NCBI GenBank assembly: GCA_023441255.1
Contig: JAEZPW010000080.1
Coordinates: 1-6,128, forward strand
Source of the DNA: Acidobacteriota bacterium
Lineage (GTDB): Bacteria; Acidobacteriota; Terriglobia; Terriglobales; Acidobacteriaceae
Length of the DNA: 6,128 bases
Reading direction: 5' to 3'
The notes under the pieces were generated by a model. The model saw nothing but the letters and a program-made list of their open reading frames with translations, did no database searches and had not been told where the DNA came from. Positions within the stretch are counted from its first letter, which is position 1. Every line of letters begins with the position of its first letter. Position numbers and translations under genes: made by a program. This document shows positions 1 through 4,417 of this stretch, one piece after another.

Positions 1-45
1 CGGAATGACAATAGCGAAATGGCTGTACGCCAGGTTGTCATCCCG
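1..45. repeat. Imperfect inverted repeat at window edge
   Basis: The arms CGGAATGACAA (1-11) and TTGTCATCCCG (35-45) are complementary at 10 of 11 positions, around a 23-nt spacer. The repeat may continue beyond the left edge. Short palindromic elements of this kind are often dispersed between genes, but only one copy is visible here, so calling it a genome-wide repeat is inference. Confidence 0.35.
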
Positions 46-142
46 AAAGCCTGGACTGTTTTGAGCGCTGACACTCCCAGGAGCAAAGCGACGAGGAAGC
101 GCTACCACACCAACACTGCTGATGTGTGGAGCTTCACCTTTT
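1..142. other. Intergenic region downstream of gcdH
   Basis: This stretch follows the 3' end of the minus-strand dehydrogenase gene and reaches the window edge. I see no credible gene in it. It contains an inverted repeat with 11-nt arms at 1-11 and 35-45 (10 of 11 positions pair). It also has a weak 6-bp hairpin with arms at 105-110 and 124-129 and a 13-nt loop. Neither is followed by a T-tract in the direction of gcdH transcription, so no intrinsic terminator can be called for that gene. Confidence 0.5.
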
Positions 143-1321
143 TCAGAAAGCGTCAATGCCCGTGACACTGGAACCGACGATCAGGGTATGAATGTCGTGC
201 GTGCCCTCGTAGGTTTTGACGGACTCCAGATTCGCCATGTGACGGAAGATCGGGTACTCGTCAGCCACTCCGTTCGCTCCGAGAATGTCCCTTGCCATAC
301 GCGCGCACTCGAGGGCCATCCAGACGTTGTTTCGTTTCGCCATTGAGATGTGCTGGAAACGGGCCTTGTTCTGATCTTTGAGGCGTCCGACCTGCAGCAC
401 AAGCAATTGAGCTTTCGTGATCTCGTTGATCATCCAGACCAGCTTCTCCTGCACGAGCTGATGACTTGCTATGGGCTGGTCGCGGAACTGCTTGCGGAAC
501 TGCGCGTACTGGAGGGCGCAGTCGTAACAGGCCATTGCCGCACCGACGCCGCCCCAGGCAATGCCGTACCGCGCCTGGTTGAGGCACATCAGTGCGGACT
601 TCAAGCCGTCGGTTTTCGGCAGCAGGTTACAGGCGGGAATGCGGACATCCTGCAGGGAAAGGGAAGAAGTTACCGAAGCGCGCAGCGACCATTTGCCGTG
701 GATGTCTTCGGCGCGGTATCCAGGGCGATCGGTTTCCACGAGGAAGCCGCGAACCGTGCCGCCCTCTTCCTCGTTCTTCGCCCAAATGACGGCAACGTCG
801 GCAATCGAGCCTGAGGTGATCCACATCTTCTCGCCGTTGAGGACGTAGTCGTTGCCGTCGCGTCGCGCACGCGTCCTCATGCCACCGGGGTTCGATCCGA
901 AATCCGGTTCGGTGAGGCCGAAGCAGCCGAGTTTTTCGCCCTTTTGCATGGCGGGTAGCCAGCGGTCCTTCTGCTCGTCGCTGCCGAAGGCATAGATCGG
1001 GTACATGACGAGCGCGGACTGGACGCTGACGAAGCTGCGGACGCCACTATCGCCGCGTTCCAGCTCCTGCATGACCAGGCCATATTCAACGTTGGACATT
1101 TCGGCGCATCCGTAGCCTTTGAGGCTGGCTCCGAAAAAGCCCAAGTCAGCCATGGGCTTCACAAGTTCGCGCGGAAAACGGCCTTCGCGATTGCACTGCT
1201 CAATGATGGGTATGAGGTTATTTTCGATGAACTGACGTGCCGTATTGCGGACGAGGATCTCATCCCCGGAGAGCAGGGTGTCGAAGTCGATGAAATCGAC
1301 GCCTCGGAACTTGATTGCCAT
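143..1321 (-). CDS. gcdH: Glutaryl-CoA dehydrogenase (acyl-CoA dehydrogenase family)
   Basis: FAD-dependent cytoplasmic enzyme of lysine, hydroxylysine and tryptophan breakdown. It oxidises glutaryl-CoA and, in the classical form, decarboxylates it to crotonyl-CoA, passing electrons to ETF. The 392-residue length is normal and complete. Motifs clearly follow mammalian GCDH: SVQSALVMYPIYAFGS (99-114), the FAD/substrate segment GCFGLTEPDFGSNPG (132-146), WITSGSIADV (167-176), RYGIAWG (251-257), and YEGTHDIH (371-378) with catalytic base Glu372. Arg95, expected to hold the substrate's distal carboxylate, is present. So are Glu88, Ser99 and Tyr371, which fits the decarboxylating type. The ATG start is preceded by a modest GAGG about 8 nt upstream and by a candidate promoter at 1363-1392. 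The receiver-like gene lies 106 bp upstream on the same strand. No ETF or lysine-pathway genes are visible. The family assignment is very secure; the exact substrate is known by homology only. Confidence 0.95.
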   Translation of the reverse strand: MAIKFRGVDFIDFDTLLSGDEILVRNTARQFIENNLIPIIEQCNREGRFPRELVKPMADLGFFGASLKGYGCAEMSNVEYGLVMQELERGDSGVRSFVSVQSALVMYPIYAFGSDEQKDRWLPAMQKGEKLGCFGLTEPDFGSNPGGMRTRARRDGNDYVLNGEKMWITSGSIADVAVIWAKNEEEGGTVRGFLVETDRPGYRAEDIHGKWSLRASVTSSLSLQDVRIPACNLLPKTDGLKSALMCLNQARYGIAWGGVGAAMACYDCALQYAQFRKQFRDQPIASHQLVQEKLVWMINEITKAQLLVLQVGRLKDQNKARFQHISMAKRNNVWMALECARMARDILGANGVADEYPIFRHMANLESVKTYEGTHDIHTLIVGSSVTGIDAF

Positions 1322-1362
1322 CAGTGCGCCTCGTTACGCGGAAATAGCCAACAAAACCGATG

Positions 1363-1392
1363 AACGTAGCAGAGGCTGCGAGCGGGAGTCAA
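1363..1392 (-). promoter_or_regulatory. Candidate sigma70-type promoter for gcdH
   Basis: On the minus strand, TTGACT (1392-1387, five of six -35 consensus bases) is followed by an 18-bp spacer and TACGTT (1368-1363). TACGTT fits the relaxed TAnnnT pattern and is preceded by TGC, giving an extended -10. Transcription would begin near 1356, leaving a leader of about 35 nt before the gcdH ATG. The -10 matches consensus at only three of six bases, so this is a plausible rather than firm call. Confidence 0.4.
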
Positions 1393-1398
1393 CGGCGC

Positions 1399-1414
1399 GG
1401 GGTAAGCGGACCCC
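1399..1414 (-). other. Short GC-rich hairpin after the receiver gene
   Basis: GGGGT (1399-1403) and ACCCC (1410-1414) form a perfect 5-bp stem with a 6-nt loop, about 13 nt past the receiver-like gene's stop codon. No T-tract follows on the minus strand, so it is not a canonical intrinsic terminator. It could protect the transcript's 3' end or be chance. Confidence 0.25.
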
Positions 1415-1427
1415 TGCCAAATCGAGA

Positions 1428-1814
1428 TCAGTTGAAGGCACCAGAGCGTTCCGGGAAAGCACTGATCAGCTCTTCAACAATCTCGCGGGGATCAGCAAGC
1501 TTCTGGAACACTCGCGCGATATGTGGACGCAGTTGCTGGCTAGCCCAGCCCTGGCCGGAAAGAACATAGACGCGGATCCCCGGGCGAAGGCGCTGCAATG
1601 ATTTTATGAAACTCTCCAGGTCGTCGATATCGGAGTCGATGAGAGCTGCGTGAATTGGGTGAACCTGGGCGAGTTCAAGTGCCTGCCGTGCCGTAACCGC
1701 GCTGAGGCAATTGAATCCGGCGGATTCAATCACCAGCTTGCGGGTGGAAAGTGATGTCTCTCCGGGTTCGACGGTGAGTGCCACGATGGCTTTGCGCCCT
1801 TGCATCGGTTCCAT
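1428..1814 (-). CDS. Stand-alone receiver-like (CheY-fold) protein, degenerate acidic pair
   Basis: About 128 residues, the size of one response-regulator receiver domain with no output domain. The pattern is beta1 KAIVALTVEPG (8-18), helix 1, beta2 GFNCLSAV, then beta3 ALID with the likely phosphoacceptor Asp60. Beta4 RVYVLSG supplies Ser86 and beta5 RVFQKLADP supplies Lys105. Asp, Ser/Thr and Lys of the phosphorylation site are thus kept, but the usual Asp-Asp metal-binding pair after beta1 is replaced by Thr14-Val15, leaving only Glu16. It may bind phosphate poorly or act without phosphorylation. The start is uncertain. ATG 1814 gives a clean domain but lacks a Shine-Dalgarno sequence. The frame stays open upstream into the cupin gene, and a TTG at 1883, just past the cupin stop, has GAGGAG 13 nt upstream. 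It lies 73 bp (ATG) or 4 bp (TTG) after the cupin gene, so co-transcription is likely. No partner kinase is visible. Confidence 0.72.
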   Translation of the reverse strand: MEPMQGRKAIVALTVEPGETSLSTRKLVIESAGFNCLSAVTARQALELAQVHPIHAALIDSDIDDLESFIKSLQRLRPGIRVYVLSGQGWASQQLRPHIARVFQKLADPREIVEELISAFPERSGAFN

Positions 1815-1887
1815 GCAGGATTCGATGCGCGGAGTTCGGTCCACATGAATCACTGTCGTGGTCTGGACAGCACGGTCGAGCAAGAGT

Positions 1888-2277
1888 TCAGGCCTGCTCC
1901 TCAGGGGTGCTTGAGGCGCCGCTGCCGGTCCCGCGAAGGTAGCTGTCCTGACCGGCGAGCCAGTCGGTACGCGGGGGCGAGAAGACGTCGAGGCACACGG
2001 TATCCTCCAGAGCCTCGGTGTGGTGGGGCAGATTAGCTGGAATACAGAGGACGTCGCCTGCACGCAGCAGATACTCTTTCCCCTCGAGCCACATCTTGAT
2101 GCAACCCTGTACGATGTTGGTGATCTGCTCGCTGCTGTGATGGTGCGTGGGAATTTCCAGACCCCGGGACATAATCAGCCGGGCCAGCGTAACACCGCCG
2201 GAAGTGAAGAACTGCCGCTTAAGCTTTGGGTTCAGCTGCTCAGTCTGGACGTCGTCCCAGCGTATGTGTTTCAACAT
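1888..2277 (-). CDS. Single-domain cupin protein (cupin_2 type, KdgF-like)
   Basis: 129 residues forming one small beta-barrel metal-binding cupin. Cupin motif 1 runs from Gly39 to Gly58 with metal ligands in HHH (45-47) and Glu50. Motif 2 is GDVLCIPANLPHH (74-86), giving the last histidine ligand at 85 or 86. DVFSPPRTDW (97-106) is the tail seen in KdgF-like cupins, which process unsaturated uronates from pectin or alginate. That resemblance is from memory of the family, and no uronate-pathway gene is nearby, so the substrate is open. It could equally be a sensor or a small isomerase/dioxygenase. The C-terminal 20 residues are low-complexity (Gly, Ser, Thr, Glu). The ATG has only a weak GAGCG upstream. 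The gene heads a possible unit with the receiver-like gene and is divergent from the zinc-ribbon gene. Confidence 0.88.
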   Translation of the reverse strand: MLKHIRWDDVQTEQLNPKLKRQFFTSGGVTLARLIMSRGLEIPTHHHSSEQITNIVQGCIKMWLEGKEYLLRAGDVLCIPANLPHHTEALEDTVCLDVFSPPRTDWLAGQDSYLRGTGSGASSTPEEQA

Positions 2278-2320
2278 AGCGTGCGCTCATGTAAAATCGA
2301 GAAACGGTGAGTACATAACA

Positions 2321-2367
2321 GGCGCACAGGGACCGCAGCGGGTCCAATCACGCTCCCTGATTGCGCC
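2321..2367 (+). promoter_or_regulatory. Candidate three-way-junction RNA element
   Basis: Three perfect 5-bp stems nest compactly. P1 is GGCGC (2321-2325) with GCGCC (2363-2367). P2 is GGACC (2330-2334) with GGTCC (2341-2345) around a 6-nt loop. P3 is AATCA (2346-2350) with TGATT (2358-2362) around a 7-nt loop. No unpaired bases lie between P2 and P3 or between P3 and the closing strand of P1; only ACAG separates P1 from P2. If transcribed rightward it would sit in the leader of the zinc-ribbon gene. The same pairing can form on the other strand, upstream of the cupin gene. The stems are short, so chance is a real alternative, and I recognise no known riboswitch. Confidence 0.3.
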
Positions 2368-2407
2368 GGTCAGGAACCGGAAGTTCCGCCCGAGTCGGAG
2401 CCTCCTT

Positions 2408-2437
2408 GGCGCACCGGAGTTTACCAGAGGTTGCGCC
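2408..2437 (+). promoter_or_regulatory. Hairpin in the putative leader of the zinc-ribbon gene
   Basis: GGCGCA (2408-2413) pairs with TGCGCC (2432-2437). CC (2414-2415) and GG (2429-2430) extend the stem across a single bulged T, with a 13-nt loop. The same six-base arms form the outer stem at 2321-2367, so alternative pairings between the two structures are possible. Just upstream, CTCCT (2402-2406) could pair with the Shine-Dalgarno AGGAG at 2519-2523. A role in translation control is inference only. Confidence 0.25.
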
Positions 2438-2518
2438 CGTTCCTCATCTGTTTATTGCTCCCAAGACATTCAGATTACCCGCGCGGATACCGCTGTGGCG
2501 GCGCGAGGGAACAACGTC

Positions 2519-2526
2519 AGGAGAAG
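2519..2526 (+). promoter_or_regulatory. Strong Shine-Dalgarno site for the zinc-ribbon gene
   Basis: AGGAGAAG lies six bases upstream (counting from AGGAG) of the ATG at 2530. It is the best ribosome-binding site in the window and fixes the start of the small gene. The reading frame is open further upstream to a TTG at 2431, but the extension has no domain character. Confidence 0.8.
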
Positions 2527-2529
2527 ATT

Positions 2530-2709
2530 ATGGCCAAGATTGCAAAAACAGCGGACCGCAAGAAGGTGATGGACACCTCCAAGAGCACGGATTGCCCGAA
2601 GTGCGGCAAGCCTACCCGCATCGTGAAGCGCGTGAAAGACCGCGAGCGAAACGTCCCCGGTGGCGTTTTCATCTCGTGTTCGGCCTGCGAATTTTACGAA
2701 AAGCTGTAG
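2530..2709 (+). CDS. Small four-cysteine zinc-ribbon-like protein, function unknown
   Basis: 59 residues, strongly basic, complete from an ATG with an excellent Shine-Dalgarno sequence to TAG. Two CxxC knuckles, CPKC (22-25) and CSAC (50-53), are separated by 24 residues, the classical layout of a zinc ribbon binding one Zn2+. The first 20 residues are Lys-rich and probably disordered. The spacing and the pattern CPKCGKP...GGVFISCSAC resemble the C-terminal zinc ribbons of type IA topoisomerases, which bind single-stranded DNA. That similarity and the charge suggest nucleic-acid binding, but this is inference. It is a lone plus-strand gene: the cupin gene is divergent, the glycosyltransferase gene is convergent, and a terminator lies about 170 bp downstream. 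Such proteins could also act in transcription or ribosome assembly. I do not recognise a named gene. Confidence 0.85.
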   Translation: MAKIAKTADRKKVMDTSKSTDCPKCGKPTRIVKRVKDRERNVPGGVFISCSACEFYEKL

Positions 2710-2737
2710 TCCACAGCCGATTTAGACCTGAGCGGGA

Positions 2738-2764
2738 CGCCGGGTCAGAGACCCGGCGCTACAC
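2738..2764. repeat. Palindromic repeat, copy 1
   Basis: CGCCGGGTC (2738-2746) and GACCCGGCG (2750-2758) form a perfect 9-bp stem with a 3-nt AGA loop, followed by CTACAC. There is no T-tract, so it is not an intrinsic terminator. GGCGCTACAC (2755-2764) recurs exactly at 2805-2814. The look is that of a dispersed intergenic palindromic element. Confidence 0.6.
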
Positions 2765-2789
2765 AACATCAGACAACAGCCGAGCGGTA

Positions 2790-2814
2790 GGGTCGGCCAG
2801 AGAAGGCGCTACAC
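2790..2814. repeat. Degenerate repeat, copy 2
   Basis: GGGTCGGCCAGAGAAGGCGCTACAC (25 bases when the shared parts are taken together: GGGTC, CAGAGA, GGCGCTACAC) parallels copy 1 about 50 bp away. The complementary arm is broken here, so it cannot form the 9-bp palindrome. It looks like a decayed neighbour of copy 1. Confidence 0.45.
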
Positions 2815-2876
2815 GGTTGCGAACTAATACTCAGCTTCCGATTTCGCCGATCTAGAGTCGGAATTGAACGAGTACA

Positions 2877-2912
2877 AACCGGCTTCCGCCGCAAGGGAGC
2901 CGGTTGTTTTTT
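2877..2912 (+). terminator. Intrinsic terminator (plus strand)
   Basis: AACCGGCTTCC (2877-2887) pairs with GGGAGCCGGTT (2895-2905). This is an 11-bp stem with one G-T pair and a 7-nt loop, followed by G and six Ts (2907-2912). It is a textbook Rho-independent terminator for rightward transcription, most likely ending the zinc-ribbon transcript. It starts only 7 bases beyond the stop codon of the convergent glycosyltransferase gene. On the minus strand the stem is followed only by TTTGT, so it may work weakly in that direction too. Confidence 0.85.
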
Positions 2913-2918
2913 GCGCGC

Positions 2919-4319
2919 TTATGCGGCAACGGAACCGACCGTCGCTTGCGTATCTTCCATCGGGAGGCGCTCAGGCTCCGTTCTGAGTTCACGGGCCTGA
3001 AAAACCAGGTATGTGCCGAGGAATACCAGCACCGGTTCAATCGGGTGCCGATAACGCGCGTCGACAAAGGTGACGTAGTAGGTGATGGGATAGATAGCGG
3101 TCGCGACCAGCAGGACGAATGTACCTGGCGTGCGCTGCCGGAGCAAATAGAACAGGCCTCCGAGCGACATAACGGATATAAGCATGAAGAACAGGTTCTT
3201 GGAGGCACTACTCAGCGCGGATTTGCCGGGCTTTGGAACCCCCGCCCAGAAATACACCATCCGATTTAGGCACAGCTTCAGGAACCGCACAGGATCTTCA
3301 CGGATGAACTGCTTCGCCTCGGCACCTTTCAGCGCGATGTAACGGGTCTCGCCGAGTTCGCGGAAGCGAGCGAGTTCGAGCGTGCTTTGCGACGGATGTG
3401 CCCAGGACATCCATAGACCATCGGAGCCGGGGCTATTGCCCATTCTGAGCTCCGCCGCGGCATTGTCGCGAATGGGCAGCACGCGGTGAAATATCTGCAG
3501 ATTCCGCATCTCCCAGGGCGTGATCACCAGCAGAAAGACGATGCCACCGAGCGCGCTCAAGGCGAACCATTTGCGTCCGAGTTGTTGTCGTCTCCAGCAC
3601 AGCCATATTCCGGCAAAGGGGAGGATCAAACAGCAGGCGGGATTCGTCAACGCGAGGATCGCCCATAAGGCGCCCCATGAGAGCCACAAACCGACGCTGT
3701 CCCGTTTCTCCAATTCGAGTGTGAGCCAAATGAGGGTGGTCAGAAGGAACGCCGAGAGGCTTGTTTCCCAGACCAACTTGATGCTCCAGTACATCGCCGC
3801 TGGCAGGAGCGCCCACATCCACGCCGTCCAGCGAGCAATACGCGCGTCTGAGAAGCGCCGCGCGATGAAGTACACCGGTACGCAAGTGAGAGCCGAGAAT
3901 AGCGCGTTCAGGACAAGGAGAACCAACGCGGAGGATTCCGTATAGATGCCAAATATCTTGAATACCCCGGCCGTGAGGTAAGGGTAGACCGGCGCAAGCC
4001 ATGCGGTAGGCCCAGTGTTCCCGCCGAAGGGGCTTGCGAAGCCCAGGCCTGAGGCCAGCGAACCGGCGACCATACCGCTCTCGAAGCTGAACTTGAAGTT
4101 TTCGATGGTGTTCATCGGGTCGACTGGCGACATCCGGTACGTGTGCTTGACCAGAATGGTGCACAGACGCAGGAGAAAGCCGATACCAACGATGACCTCA
4201 AGGCGGGCGTACCAACGGTTCGGGAGGGGACTGCGCCGTACTTCGGGGTCAGATGGCAACCGGTGGGCTACCACAGGTTTGCTGCGCGCGGTCGCGCGGG
4301 GGCCGGCTTTCAACAACAA
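2919..4319 (-). CDS. GT39/ArnT-like putative membrane glycosyltransferase
   Basis: 466 residues, integral inner-membrane protein with about ten or eleven hydrophobic helices. The first is near 41-58, clusters follow at 107-152, 162-201, 208-241 and 252-268, and the last three lie between 372 and 440. The layout fits the GT-C fold used by enzymes that move sugars from polyprenyl-phosphate carriers on the periplasmic side. The long first outer loop (61-106) carries acidic residues Asp67, Glu73 and Glu80 and the segment GLGFASPFGG (91-100); a catalytic acid is expected in this loop. RYRHPIEP (423-430) resembles the late motif of ArnT-like proteins. The start is TTG with CGGAG upstream: the spacing is 5 nt to TTG 4319 and 8 nt to the next TTG at 4316. 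The first in-frame ATG (codon 63) would remove helix 1. The 554-residue membrane protein gene lies 98 bp upstream. Donor and acceptor are unknown. Confidence 0.85.
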   Translation of the reverse strand: MLLKAGPRATARSKPVVAHRLPSDPEVRRSPLPNRWYARLEVIVGIGFLLRLCTILVKHTYRMSPVDPMNTIENFKFSFESGMVAGSLASGLGFASPFGGNTGPTAWLAPVYPYLTAGVFKIFGIYTESSALVLLVLNALFSALTCVPVYFIARRFSDARIARWTAWMWALLPAAMYWSIKLVWETSLSAFLLTTLIWLTLELEKRDSVGLWLSWGALWAILALTNPACCLILPFAGIWLCWRRQQLGRKWFALSALGGIVFLLVITPWEMRNLQIFHRVLPIRDNAAAELRMGNSPGSDGLWMSWAHPSQSTLELARFRELGETRYIALKGAEAKQFIREDPVRFLKLCLNRMVYFWAGVPKPGKSALSSASKNLFFMLISVMSLGGLFYLLRQRTPGTFVLLVATAIYPITYYVTFVDARYRHPIEPVLVFLGTYLVFQARELRTEPERLPMEDTQATVGSVAA

Positions 4320-4324
4320 ATCAT

Positions 4325-4330
4325 CTCCGT
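4325..4330 (-). promoter_or_regulatory. Shine-Dalgarno supporting a TTG start
   Basis: On the minus strand CGGAG is followed by ATGAT and then three TTG codons. An out-of-frame ATG overlaps this spacer but meets TGA after four codons, so it cannot start the membrane protein. The ribosome-binding site therefore supports TTG initiation at 4319 or 4316. Confidence 0.55.
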
Positions 4331-4367
4331 GGTGACGAGAGTTGTGGCCAATGTTCTAAGATGCGCG

Positions 4368-4391
4368 AACAGCGGAGCGTGCTGCGCTGTT
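4368..4391 (-). other. Hairpin between the two membrane-protein genes
   Basis: AACAGCG (4368-4374) and CGCTGTT (4385-4391) are perfectly complementary around a 10-nt loop, which itself can add a few pairs. It sits in the 98-bp gap, after the stop of the 554-residue gene and before the TTG of the glycosyltransferase. No T-tract follows in either direction, so it is not a classical terminator. It could be an mRNA-stability element, an attenuator or an operator. Confidence 0.4.
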
Positions 4392-4417
4392 AAACAGGTC
4401 AGAAATATACAAGTACG

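Larger units (their letters stand above)
2278..2529. other. Divergent intergenic region rich in inverted repeats
   Basis: This 252-bp region separates the cupin gene (minus) from the zinc-ribbon gene (plus) and must carry control signals for both. I could not find a convincing sigma70 promoter in either direction. It contains a cluster of nested inverted repeats between 2321 and 2387, another stem at 2408-2437 that reuses the GGCGCA/TGCGCC arms, and a CCTCCTT run at 2401-2407 resembling the 16S anti-Shine-Dalgarno sequence. Open frames crossing it show no coding character. Confidence 0.55.
2710..2876. other. 3' intergenic stretch with repeats, before the terminator
   Basis: This stretch lies between the end of the zinc-ribbon gene and the terminator hairpin. 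It holds the two repeat copies described separately and a further 6-bp inverted repeat, TTCCGA (2836-2841) with TCGGAA (2858-2863). That repeat is enclosed by ACTC (2829-2832) and GAGT (2870-2873). I see no coding region. It would form a long structured 3' UTR, or could contain a short RNA ending at the 2877-2912 terminator. Confidence 0.45.

Noticed and set aside
105..129. Terminator for gcdH formed by CCACAC/GTGTGG
   Set aside because: Only a 6-bp stem with a 13-nt loop and no T-tract on the minus strand; too weak to call.
350..814. 154-codon plus-strand open frame opposite gcdH
   Set aside because: It lies wholly antisense to a clearly conserved dehydrogenase, has no recognisable domain and no ribosome-binding site; it is a shadow of GC-rich coding DNA.
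1815..2063. N-terminal extension of the receiver frame up to 2063
   Set aside because: The extra residues overlap the cupin gene in another frame and have Pro/Arg/Ser-rich shadow composition; the domain begins after about 1814. Only the short TTG 1883 alternative is kept open.
2323..2367. Cyclic-di-GMP (GEMM-I) riboswitch, suggested by CGCACAGGG at 2323-2331
   Set aside because: The nine bases match the start of the GEMM-I core, but the rest of the conserved core (a GGGACGCAAAGCC-like segment and the CCTAA joining region) is absent and the stems do not follow the GEMM fold.
2738..2758. Intrinsic terminator of the zinc-ribbon gene at the 9-bp palindrome
   Set aside because: The stem is strong but no T-run follows on either strand; the sequence is shared with a nearby copy, which fits a repeat better, and a canonical terminator lies at 2877-2912.
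2361..2855. 164-codon plus-strand open frame over the zinc-ribbon gene
   Set aside because: It is a different frame over the zinc-ribbon gene, its leader and the repeats; it lacks motifs and the strong Shine-Dalgarno sequence serves the 2530 ATG instead.
2820..2912. tRNA gene suggested by successive short stems
   Set aside because: There is no acceptor-stem pairing at the right spacing, no TTCGANNC-type T-loop and no anticodon arm; the last stem is a terminator with a T-tract.
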